Below, piece after piece: positions 44,131-54,900 of a stretch of DNA of 64,000 nt; positions within the stretch are counted from its first letter, which is position 1, and each line of letters begins with the position of its first letter. The notes under the pieces were generated by a model. It had not been told where the DNA came from. It saw nothing but the letters and a program-made list of their open reading frames with translations, and did no database searches. The DNA is from Plazaster borealis (lineage: Eukaryota; Echinodermata; Asteroidea; Forcipulatida; Labidiasteridae), in assembly GCA_021014325.1 (NCBI GenBank), contig CM037476.1:16280827-16344826 (forward strand), written 5' to 3'. A program made the position numbers and the translations under genes.

Positions 44131-45590
44131 TGTAAATCACACTTATCATGGACTTGCTGAGGATATATTTTGTACTTTAACATATACATCTCAAATGAAC
44201 AATTTGGATCTAAACAGGCAGGCCATTACTGTTTGGTTCTATTCAAGGCTATCAGGAAAGATAACGATGGAGAATCAAATATAACTGGCCGACAGTACAC
44301 TTTAATTGCTTGGAAAGCAATGCTTGGAAAGCAAAAAGGCAAATAAAACCAATCACTTAAAAAATGTGGCGCATCTCCACGGGTAGAAAAACAGAGTAGA
44401 TTATGAACAGTTTACACCGTGAGAACAAAAACCAAGTTGGGCAACTCACCAACTTCAAACTCTCCCCTGTCAGGCTAAAGAAACAAAACAAATACAATTC
44501 TACAACTCGTCTCATTTTCAACTGATGAAAACATGTTGTAATTTTTAGCCCCTGTTGCAGGTTTAGTCGGCCGTCGATTTGGGACTGGTGCCTCCATTAT
44601 GATGTCTGGGTTCATCGTCGGTGTTGCACTCGTAGTTGGATCATGCTCATACAATTTAACATTAGGCTACAATTTTTAAAGACGTTGTAATAACTGATGA
44701 TATAATAGGAGAATTATCAATAAATTATATGTGAATAAACGGCAACTTTAACCGCAGACATTTTTACATGATCCTCCTATCAGGTGTTGGGCTTGGAATT
44801 TCGTCTGTTCTTACCTTGACAGAGATTGGTCATCGGTTTACCACAAACTATGCAACAGCCGTCGGTATTTCCAAGTCGGGCTCTTCCATGGCAATGTTCG
44901 TGCTTGTGCCTCTCATCCAACTGTTCCTGGATACCTACGGCTGGAGGGGAACCTTGTTGCTTATTGGAGCAATCTCGTTTCATCTTGCCGTATGTGGCGC
45001 CCTCATGGTCGCTGTTGATAAGAGGACACCTGTCATGAGAAATTATCACGAGATTGAACAAGAAGGAAGTCAATCTGGGCATGAAACCAACCATCGATGT
45101 AACACATTGTGGAAGTATGTAACGTACAACTTGGACCTGAAACTTCTCCGAAGCATGCGTTACTGGGCAGCAGCCGCAATTTATTGTTGCAGCTACTCAG
45201 TGTTTGATATGTGGATTATTTTCTTTGTATCGATGGCTATAAGGATTCTCTCCCGAAGATGCAGCGATATTTGTCACCATTGCAGGTGTTGGAATCTGTT
45301 ATCCAAAGTGAGTCAGGGACTTATCGTAGACCGACTGATCAAGTCTTGCTTGGGCCCGATGTGTACAATGACCAGGGTAGCATCTATAATGTTGATTGCA
45401 ACTCCTTGGCTGAACTCTTATTGGCTAATGATGACATCATCCTTCATATTTATGTTTTGCGTCGGCATTTCAGCGTGTCTCCAGGATGTTTTTTTCAAGC
45501 AGATATTTGGAGCCCAGTTATTGTCTGGTGTATTTGGCTGGTGTGCACTTAAACTATCAATCGTAAGACTTGTTATGGAATTCATTCCAG

Positions 45591-47617
45591 GTAGGTTGTT
45601 GATACTTGAAAAATCATTCAGTGCACTCCGGGGTCAGTATTGACACGGATTCCGAGTCCCAGGGGCTTGACCCTGTTGTGGGTCAGGCTGACCCGCAAAC
45701 CGGTTAAAAATTGGGATTTTGACCCGGATACTGCGTCAGTGTGGCACAGTTTAGGGTCAGATCCAGAAATGGTTCTTGCACCTATGACCCGGTGTCCCAG
45801 GGAAATCTGCCCCCCGGAGATTCTGTCCTTATACGGGAAATTAACATTGGCTGGAGGAGGAGGATTCAAAAGAGGGCGCTATCAAAAGTAGTTTGTACAC
45901 AGTTCGCCGTATGGGGGACCAGAATCTCCGGGGGACATAATCTCCTGCCACACCGGCTCCGGGTCAATTCTGACCCAGGAGTTTTTTAGAGTGTGCATTT
46001 TTCGTTGCCAACCTCTCACATACTGGCTTCACATCCCTTAATGGTTTTCATGGCTTGTTTTTTAATTGATGCATATCATTTTAATATGACTATTTTTGTG
46101 ATTAGTTTCTCTTGATAATGTTTTTTTATTGATACATTTTTTTCATCGGTAATAAACATTAATATTTTTGTTTGACCCTTGACCCATTTGTGGGTCAGTA
46201 TGACACGGAATCTCTGTCCAAATGATCGAGAAATGGGACAAAATGACGCACAATCTGAGTTATTAAAACCCATACATACATGACCTTCTTGTTTCTTTGA
46301 GGTTCCAGTGTCAACAACCCCACCAGAATTCGTGGTCGGTGCAAACAAAATGTCAGTCATACAGAACCAGTGTAGTGTTGTCGTTTCTGCGTAATTCTTC
46401 GTAACTTCTCCCTTTCTGTTTCTTGTATATCCTGGATCTTTGTTGCTCCTTGGCACACACTCGGACTGACCTGCTTCGTCTTCACTCTCCGAGGCCGAGA
46501 TGATGAAATCTGATTTGAGCCCAAAGGTGAGACTTGTGCTCCTAACGGTGTGTTGTGAGTTGTGAGACATTTCCGAATAACATTTGGCTTGATAGTCATA
46601 AACACAAAAACGGAGGTCTAATGTTACGATAGCAACTAGTTTTGTTTACCTTATGCCGATATGTTTTCTTTATAGTAAACTGTATCTACTGTATGTATAT
46701 TATTTATGATATGATTTCCTACATAATATATATTCTGATCGTATCGTTTGTTTTTGTATTCTCAACAAGGAGGTGGAGTATCACGTGACTAAGTAAAATG
46801 CACTGTGGGATATGCATTAGATGCTTGTTTTTTTTGTTTTTTTTTTTGTTTTTTTTTACAGATCTCTATAGTAACAGCTCTTTCCCATTCCTCTCTAAAC
46901 TTCAAAACAAAGATCCTTTGATTTAAGTAGTTTGTCTCCTTCTTCTAGTGTTAGTTGTTGTTTACAAGGGTCTTGTGAGATCGAGACCTACTATTCCGTT
47001 CCAAAGAGCTTTGGCCCCCTGACAAAACATACCCTCCCGGTCCCGATCTACCGCCCAATGTTGTTATCATTTGAGATTTTCATTTGTTTAGGATTCTTTT
47101 TTGCATTTTAATATTGGATTAATAGGTTTTTTAGTCACACTGGTTTGGCTCACTTTTATTGACACATAATGTCAATATCAAAAAATTGCAAACACCGAAT
47201 GGTACCGTAGTGTTATCTCTCTGAAACTAATTCTCGGATCTGATGTCGAACGCTAGTGAGCATGACCAATAATGGCGACTGCAAAGTCAGAAAATAACGG
47301 TTTAAAATGAGATCGATATCACTCGGCGGTTGGGCATGCTGGCATTGTGTTGAATTTGTTGTCATGGAAGGTCGAATTATTAAGCCCCAGTGGTTTACGT
47401 TAAGCTGTTTCCATGGAAACACTGACGCACTGCCATTGAAAATTACAATTTCAATAGAATACTTCCAATGTTGTAACTACAATCCTCTGGTAGGAACCAA
47501 ACCAGGCAGCCATTTAGTCCATCATCGTCTGGCAACGTTTACAGTTTGGAAATAGTTCAACTCTCAAACTCATTTCTCCTTTACGATCAATTTCAACTAT
47601 TTTGAGTAAATAACAAG
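45591..47617. other. Between transporter and C-type lectin, no gene seen
   Basis: After the GGGTCAG element the DNA is AT-rich with T-runs at 46826-46860. I looked for a terminal SLC16 exon (a hydrophobic helix pair ending in a cytosolic tail) and found none. The last few hundred bases should contain the lectin promoter, but no clear TATA box stands out. Confidence 0.45.
45622..46000. mobile_element. Element rich in GGGTCAG / CTGACCC boxes
   Basis: It starts CACTCCGGGGTCAGTATTGA and ends with the inverse-like TCAATTCTGACCCAGGAG then TTTTTTAGAGTG. A piece of the same family (CATTTGTGGGTCAGTATGAC) lies at 46184, and a worn copy at 22425. It sits where the missing terminal exon of the transporter might be expected. 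Confidence 0.6.
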
Positions 47618-48139
47618 ATGCGTATAGTTCAAGTGTTAAGTCTTGTTCTTGGTGTTTACTGTGGCCGTCTATTGGCTGAAATCTGCCCTCCTGATTGGCA
47701 CCGATACGGCGAGTCATGTTACTTCATTTTAACGGACAAGATGAATTGGTACGAAGCAAATCGCACTTGTGCCGAGTCACGAGCAATTCTGGCCGTCCCA
47801 AACTCACAATCCGAACAGGATTACATATGGGAACTATTCCTGAAAGAGTTTGATCTGACACCAAACAACGATCTCTGGATTGGTTGTAATGACATCGAGG
47901 AGGAGGGGAACTGGCAGCACTGTCCGCTGAAGGGTGAAAGCAACGCCTATGAGAATTGGGGTGAAGGGGAACCCAATAATTATAACGGGGCGGATTGTAG
48001 GTTGTCGCTGTTAGCTCTTAATGGTGCTTGGGGCGACCAGTTGTGTAAATGGTACAAGTACTCTATGTGTAAGCTCCCCGTCATCAACACCCCGATATTC
48101 TGCATGCAAACCGGCGGTGATGGCCGCCCTGCTCCTTAG
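47618..48139 (+). CDS. Secreted C-type lectin, single exon
   Basis: Intact frame of 173 residues from ATG (ACAAGATGCG context) to TAG. Residues 1-20 (MRIVQVLSLVLGVYCGRLLA) are a signal peptide. The C-type lectin domain runs from about 23 to 152: CPPDWHRYGESCYF start, long-loop EPN at 118-120, WGD at 138-140 (usual WND) and C127/C143 plus C51/C151 for the core disulfides. EPN predicts mannose-type sugar binding with calcium. C90 and C102 (WIGCNDIEEEG...HC) are an extra pair seen in many marine invertebrate lectins. A short tail with C162 follows, which could allow dimers. No transmembrane segment: a soluble recognition lectin, likely innate-immune or adhesive. Absence of introns is unusual beside its multi-exon neighbours and may point to an old retrocopy. 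Confidence 0.9.
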   Translation: MRIVQVLSLVLGVYCGRLLAEICPPDWHRYGESCYFILTDKMNWYEANRTCAESRAILAVPNSQSEQDYIWELFLKEFDLTPNNDLWIGCNDIEEEGNWQHCPLKGESNAYENWGEGEPNNYNGADCRLSLLALNGAWGDQLCKWYKYSMCKLPVINTPIFCMQTGGDGRPAP

Positions 48140-48606
48140 TACAATGTATTCCATTGCGTCATGAAGGAGATGCCGGGAATTGCTGTCATACGATTCGTAC
48201 GAAGTGAACACAAATTACCAAATGAACATAAAAACAGTCATAATCAAGTTGTGCATCGCAGTGTTAGTCAGTGCCATTTTATAATGAGCTTGTCTTGTCA
48301 TCTGATTCCAAATAGTTTGGGTTGCCTTTCTGTTATTATTCCATTACATTGTTAGTTATAGAACAGTAACAAGAATATTACTTTCTTGTATTGTTGCATG
48401 TTAGTTGAAATATTAGTTTAAATAATACCAATGAATACGTCATTACGACTTTATCGGGAAAAAAGTACAGCAGCGATTTAACAAAGAGAAACATTTTTGA
48501 CAGGCGGCCATGCTTGCCAAGTGACAAATACAACGGCTGTTTCAGTATGTCCAACTCAATTATTTATTCCCCGTGTCAATAGATGGGCTATAACAGCCAT
48601 TGGCTT

Positions 48607-49043
48607 AAAGGTAGGGTCAAAGATTGGTTAGTACTCCAAAAAGTAATGACCATAAAAACTTACTCGGTAATAGAAGCACGGCAGCTGTTGATCATTATAA
48701 ACTACTTTGTAGAAGGATTCCCTTTGAAGGAATATGGCTTGGAAACATTTTCACCCAAATACATTTGAATCTGAGAAACGATTCATGCATGAATCGTTTC
48801 TCTGATTTCTGAGGGTTGGTGTCAGTTAATGCTTCAGCCAGAAATGCGGCTGGTACCCGCTGTCACCTAGCCAAACGTGGATGGACTCGACGTTCGTGTG
48901 AAAATACCGTGGCAGCTTTTGCGGTTTTGTGTTCAGCAAATATTCAGCCGAAACTTTTACATGTGACATGTATTATATCATTCTTTAAAATGTCGCCTAT
49001 ACATGAGCATTACATTGACAAAAAACAATCTATGACCCTACCA
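48607..49043. mobile_element. Palindromic MITE family C with central perfect palindrome
   Basis: AAGGTAGGGTCAAAGATTGG at the left pairs with CAATCTATGACCCTACC at the right. The inside has the perfect palindrome AACGATTCATGCATGAATCG. A related inverted fragment lies at 33113-33460. Confidence 0.65.
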
Positions 49044-49890
49044 ACAACGACGGAAGAGGCTAAGAGCGTTCAAATTTTTACGGTGACAATCTTTTGAAAA
49101 CTGGTTCTAATCTAATATTTGGAATAATGGTATAAGCTATCATAGTCTATATAGTAAAGTATGAATTATTTGCAACAAAAGGTGACTTTAGAATTAGTCT
49201 CTCGACTTGGTACCGGCAAGTGCGGCTGATGGCTTATGGGCTAATTATTGAGATTAGGTCCCCTTTCTTATGCTAATCGATAATTTGTCTTTTTAAGAGA
49301 TGTGGCTGTTCGTGAAAAGGATGACAATAGACTGTGCCTGTTAAAAACTGTATTTCTTTCACCAAAAGATTTATAATTATAAAATGATTGTTAAGGCAAA
49401 AAGAATGACGACTTTAAACCATCGATCGTGGCACCTCTTTTTTGTTCTCAACGGATCCGTGATACGTTGGCAGCACATGCCTCAACGCCATTTCCATAGG
49501 TTAAGAGTGTTTGTTTTGCACTTTCTCAACGATTTGGTTTTCTCCAAGTGTGTTATTTACATGTTTGGGTTTTGCCAGGGTTAATTTTGAGTTTATTTGT
49601 TTGCATAACTAATTAATTGTTATTATTTGGTTGCTCTGACTGGTTGCTCTTTGCCAAAGATGTGTCTCATAATGTCATCATATTGTGCATATTTTAGTGA
49701 ATGCTCGTCTGCTTTTAGGAAAGACCCGTCCCCTATACGACGGGAATATGATCATTACGTCAACAAACACAAACCTTTTCTCGTTATTATTACTTGATGA
49801 TGATGAGAAATTGTTTATTTATTTCAAACTAACAAGACATCACAATCAGCCGATTGAATTGCGTCTAAACATACATTGAGTCAATCATTA

Positions 49891-50073
49891 GGGAGGTTTC
49901 GCACGCAAACGGATACGCATACGCATACGTTTAGCTATCCGTAACCTACTTAAAGTGTAGCAAGCGGGATATCAGTGTCGTCTGCACGTATAGCGGATAG
50001 CGAGTAGCGTATGACGTCATAATGATGAGGTATCCGTCGCACTAACCGTATCCGTTCGCATGCGAAACCTCCC
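49891..50073. mobile_element. TIR element with GGGAGGTTTCGCA ends
   Basis: GGGAGGTTTCGCACGCAAAC then GGATACG at the left; CGTATCCGTTCGCATGCGAA then ACCTCCC at the right. The flanks are TTA and TAA. No frame inside the 183 bases. Confidence 0.8.
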
Positions 50074-51797
50074 TAACCTTAACACGCACTACACAAAACA
50101 AAGAAAGTTAAACTAAGTATATAACGTGACTAAAATTTAATTCGCAGTTTTGTTCTCTTTTTCGAAGGGGTGGTAACTTAAAAAGGGAGCAGATATTATA
50201 AGGCTAAATTCAAAGCAAAAATCAAAACAAATATTTAAACAAATCTGTTGTAGTTTCTGGCTAAGAAAATGGATGACGCCTATATTTACGAGCTAAATTT
50301 ACAACGAACATAACTTGTATAGATAATCAAACGAGTTTAGGTTATAATCCTTTCCGAGCTAGTTCATGGATGTGTACAGTGCGTTTTAATGCAGAGTAAA
50401 CCTTCATTCTTGATTACAAAGAAAACAGTGTTTTAATACCGCTTAGCTTAAGAAAATGAAAACCTTGAAATCATACCCAAAAATACTTCAGCACAACCCT
50501 TTTAAATTAACAAAATTTTTGTTCTTAAAATATTTAGTTAAAGGCATTGAATAAACATAAAGTGGTAATAAGAGTAAAGGAAAACAAATAAAAGAAATTG
50601 TAATGACAGTTGTTATGAGGACGGAGTCAACTTTGATCGTTGCTATTGGTAAAGATACATTATTGTCGTCAGCCCACCCCCCCCCCCCACTCAAAGCAAC
50701 CTCACAGCACTGTGTCCAGACAAATTACCAAACTGGGTGATCTTCATTTAAACAGAAAATGGACAAGTAGACAAGAAAATGCAACTGAGTGACAAAGTAT
50801 GACTTAATGCTTGGATGAACATTCATATACTTTTGTGCTTTTTAATAGTGTGGAAAAAAAGAGTAAGATTAAAAAAATAAGTGGTTACATAATACCTGCA
50901 CATAATGATATCAACATGGTCATGTTGGATACTTCTTTTGCAATATTTTTGCCTCTGAAATGCTATAGTTTTGTTCCCGCGAGACAAAAAATCGATGTTC
51001 TAAAATAGTGGAAAAAAAAGCTTTTTTCTTCACTATATTCTCGTGTCTATAATCACCGATTGAGCCAAAATTTCACTTAAATGTTTGTTATTTCATGTAA
51101 ATTTGGGGTCACAAAAAGGTGCAGATGCTGGTCTTTGACAGTTTCTGATATTGCACATGTGCTGTATAAGTAAGATTTGAAGAAAGATATGTAAACGGAG
51201 ACTATAAAGGCGCAGAGCAGCTGACCGCTGACCATAATCATCTATGATTGCCCACTCTGTTGCCCACCAAAAGACCCATTCCCATGAAATATGCTAATTA
51301 CATTTACGCATGCGTACATACACTCTTGGTTGGCAAACGCCATAGTCTAGTTGTGCACTATGCAGACTGACAAACGCCACCATCAGTCAATACAAAAAGG
51401 TGCGATGTGTCCTCATTTTGCCAACCACTAAGTGTTCGTGTGCATGCAGCAATTTACATGTTTTATGGAAAGGTCTATTATGGGCCAGAGCCTGAAAGCA
51501 TTTGAGGCTGCAGAAAGAGAGTGGCTGTTCAACACTCACCCTGAGTTCTGACCATTGTCTTTTTGTTCTACTCGCAAGAAGAAGAAGTATTAAACGGAAC
51601 TACGAAACGACGAAACCCCTTAAAGAAATTGAACGCGGTTCGTTCATGATATTGCACTAATTCATGACTACACAAACACAAAAACCCCACACCCCTTCTC
51701 CATTAACGCATACATTACTATGTGCCCCTACTCAACATAAAGCAAAGTCGGTCATCGTGATAGTTTTTGGAGCTATTTTGTATGAGACCAAAAACTG

Positions 51798-51943
51798 TTA
51801 ATTCGGGCAGTCGACTTCATCCTCAGACTCGCTGCAGTCAGCAGTTTGATCACAGAGTAACGATGTGCTGATGCATGTGCCGTCCCTGCACTGAAATCGG
51901 CCACAACCACATGGTACATTGGGAGTACTTGTAGTTGAGGACT
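51798..51943 (-). CDS. Terminal exon: LDLa domain and stop
   Basis: Acceptor TTTTCTCATCAG, phase 1 in. After a Ser/Thr-rich linker ([12 protein letters not shown]) it encodes [20 protein letters not shown] and [13 protein letters not shown], then TAA. Six cysteines and the DxSESEDE calcium-cage acids make a complete LDL-receptor class A module. It is the only non-SRCR domain visible in the gene. Confidence 0.85.
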
Positions 51944-54900
51944 CTGATGAGAAAATCATGACAGTATTAAAAGTTAGTTTTAAATTGGACATTGGACATT
52001 TACATAGAATTGTACAGTGAATGTCTACTTCCTATTTCGATATTGGGCATTGGACATTCACATAGGTTTGTACAGTAAATGTTTACTTTCTGTTTCGATA
52101 TTGGACATTGGACATTCACATAGGTTTGTACAGTGAATGTCTACTTTCTGTTTCGATATTGGACACCGGACATTCAGATAGGTTTGTACAGTGAATGTCT
52201 ACTTTCTATTTCGATATTGGACATTGGACATTCACATAGGTTTGTACAGTGAATATCTACTTTCTAGTTCGATATTGGACATTGGACATTCACATAAGTT
52301 TGTACAGTGAATGTCTACTTTCTATTTCGAAATTGGGCATTGGACATTTACAAAGGTTTGTACAGCGAGTGTTTACTTTCTATAGTTATACTGGAGATTG
52401 GATATTCACATAGGTTTGTACAGTAAATGTCTACTTTCTGTTTCAATATTGGACATTGGACACCCACATATAGGTTTGTACAGTGAATGTATACTTTCTA
52501 TTTCGATATTGGGCATTGGACATTCACATAGGTTTGTACAGTGAATGTCCACTTTGCTATTTCGAAATTGAACATCGGACATTCCATTCCTAGGGCACAC
52601 TGCTACCAACTAGATGCACACCACCTGATTCGGATGTACATGTCAATAAATAACACCAGTTGTAATTTTGTTGAAAAAACGACAGCCTAACCAGAAGAGA
52701 TGATTTTTTAGGTAATCGATTGCAAACCTTGGCAACCAAAGTGTAAATTTAGTTTACTAATTTCAAATAACCCCTCGCTGATTTTTTAAAGAAACCTTTA
52801 TTAATTATTCACCCACCGGTTTGACAGGTCACGGATGCATCTTCACCATGTCCACAGTTGTGAGTTCCCCATCCAGGAAACGAACAATCTTGAAGACGTT
52901 CCTCGTTTCCAAGGCAATTCACATCATCCATGAATATCTCACCAGCTCCCTCGCCGAAGTGTGCACTCTGCCAGGCCGTAGTTGCTGCAGGGTAGTCGAG
53001 TTGTCTACACACAACGTTGGCGTCGGTTAATTCCCAGTTGTCGTCACATACAGTCCCCCACTGACCATCGTGGAAGATCTCAACCCTTCCTTCAGAGGCT
53101 ACAGTGCCACCAACAAGACGCATCCCATCTGATTCGGATGTAAATGGCAATAAATAACACCTGTTGTAACTTTGTTGAAAAACAACAGCCTAACCAGAAT
53201 TGAGAATTTGTCGGTATTCGATTGCAGACCTTGGCAGCAAAAGCATAAAGGCATAGACCTAGTTTACAAATTTACAAAAGCATAGATTTAGTTTACTTGA
53301 TTTCAAGTTTACTTGATTTTTTACGAAACCGTAACTAATTATGATTCCAATTTAAACGTGAGCTAACAAACATGTTTCACCCACAGGTTTGACAGGTCAC
53401 AGCAGCATCTTCACCATGTCCACAGTTGTGAGTTCCCCATCCAGGAAACGAACAATCTTGAAGACGTTCCTCGTTTCCAAGGCAACCCACATCATCCATG
53501 AATATCTCACCAGCTCCCTCGCCGAAGTGTGCACTCTGCCAGGCCGTAGTTGCTGCAGGGAAGTCGAGTTGTCTACACACAACGTTAGCGTCGGTTAATT
53601 CCCAGCTGTCGTCACAAATAGTCCCCCACTGTCCGTCGTGGAAGATCTCAACCCTTCCTTCAGAGGCCACACTGCCACCAACAAGACGCATCCCATCTGA
53701 TTCGGATGTAAATGGCAATAAATAACACCTGTTGTAACTTTGTTAAAAAAACAACAGCCTAACCAGAATTGAGAATTTGTCGGTATTCGATTGCAGACCT
53801 TGGCAGCAAAAGCATAAAGGCATAGATCTAGTTTACAAACTTACAAAAGCATAGATTTAGATTACTTGATTTCAAGTTTACTTGATTTTTTACGAAACCG
53901 TTACTAATTATAATGCTTCCAATTTAAACGAGAGATAGCAAACATGTTTCACACACCGGTTTGACAGGTCACAGACGCATCTTCACCATGTCCACAGTTG
54001 TGAGTTCCCCATCCAGGAAACGAACAATCTTGAAGACGTTCCTCGTTTCCAAGGCAACCCACATCATCCATGAATATCTCACCAGCTCCCTCGCCGAAGT
54101 GTGCACTCTGCCAGGCCGTAGTTGCTGCAAGGAAGTCGAGTTGTCTACACACAACGTTAGCGTCGGTTAATTCCCAGCTGTCGTCACAAATAGTCCCCCA
54201 CTGTCCGTCGTGGAAGATCTCAACCCTTCCCTCAGAGGCCACACTGCCACCAACAAGACGCATCCCATCTAATTCGGATGTAAATGGCAATAAATAACAC
54301 CTGTTGTAACTTTGTTGAAAAGCAACAGCCTAACCAGAAGTGAGAATTTGTCGGTATTCGATTGCAGACCTTAGCAACAAAAGCATATAGGCATAGATCT
54401 AGTTTACAAATTTACAAAAGCATAGATTTAGTTTACTTGATTTCAAGTTTACTTGATTTTTTACGAAACCGTTACTAATTATGATTCCAATTTAAACGTG
54501 AGATAACAAACATGTTTCACACACCGGTTTGACAGGTCACAGACGCATCTTCACCATGTCCACAGTTGTGAGTTCCCCATCCAGGAAACGAACAATCTTG
54601 AAGACGTTCCTCGTTTCCAAGGCAACCCACATCATCCATGAATATCTCACCAGCTCCCTCGCCAAAGTGTGCACTCTGCCAGGCCGTAGTTGCTGCAGGG
54701 TAGTTGAGTTGTCTACATACAACGTTGGCGTCGATTAATTCCCAGTTGTCGTCACATACAGTCCCCCACTGACCATCGTGGAAGATCTCAACCCTTCCTT
54801 CAGAGCCCACAGTGCCACCAACAAGACGCATTCCATCTGATTCGGATGTAAATGGCAATAAATAACACCTGTTGTAACTTTGTTGAAAATCAACAGCCTA

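Larger units (their letters stand above)
42695..45590 (+). pseudogene. SLC16/monocarboxylate transporter-like gene, damaged and incomplete
   Basis: Exon 1 (42695-42932) starts MAASRMKRSS and has DGGLSGWIPVLTAW, the DG..GW motif of transmembrane helix 1, ending at donor GCAT|GTAAGT. Exon 2 (44549 to about 44670) reads SPVAGLVGRRFG (the loop between helices 2 and 3) and SYNLTLGY. Exon 3 (44758 or 44768 to 45590) reads ILLSGVGLGISSVLTLTEIG through YGWRGTLLLIGAI to LLSKVSQGLIVD, ending FIPG at donor CCAG|GTAGGT. Damage: exon 2 has no GT donor and meets a stop at 44677; bases 45243-45298 are out of frame (the right protein, GFSPEDAAIFVTIAGVG, is in another frame) between two compensating one-base indels; the exon for the last helices is not found. 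These would normally be plasma-membrane transporters of lactate-like acids. A functional gene with assembly errors remains possible. Confidence 0.6.
48140..51797. other. Intergenic between C-type lectin and SRCR gene
   Basis: It contains two palindromic elements (48607-49043 and 49891-50073) and a family D MITE fragment (50930-51170). Remaining sequence is AT-rich; a C-run lies at 50678. No frame resembles a known domain. The 3' untranslated regions of the two convergent genes should both lie here. Confidence 0.5.

Noticed and set aside
44670..44768. AT-AC (U12-type) intron in the transporter gene
   Set aside because: The 3' side looks plausible, but there is no ATATCC donor at the exon 2 end, so the simpler reading is a lost donor.
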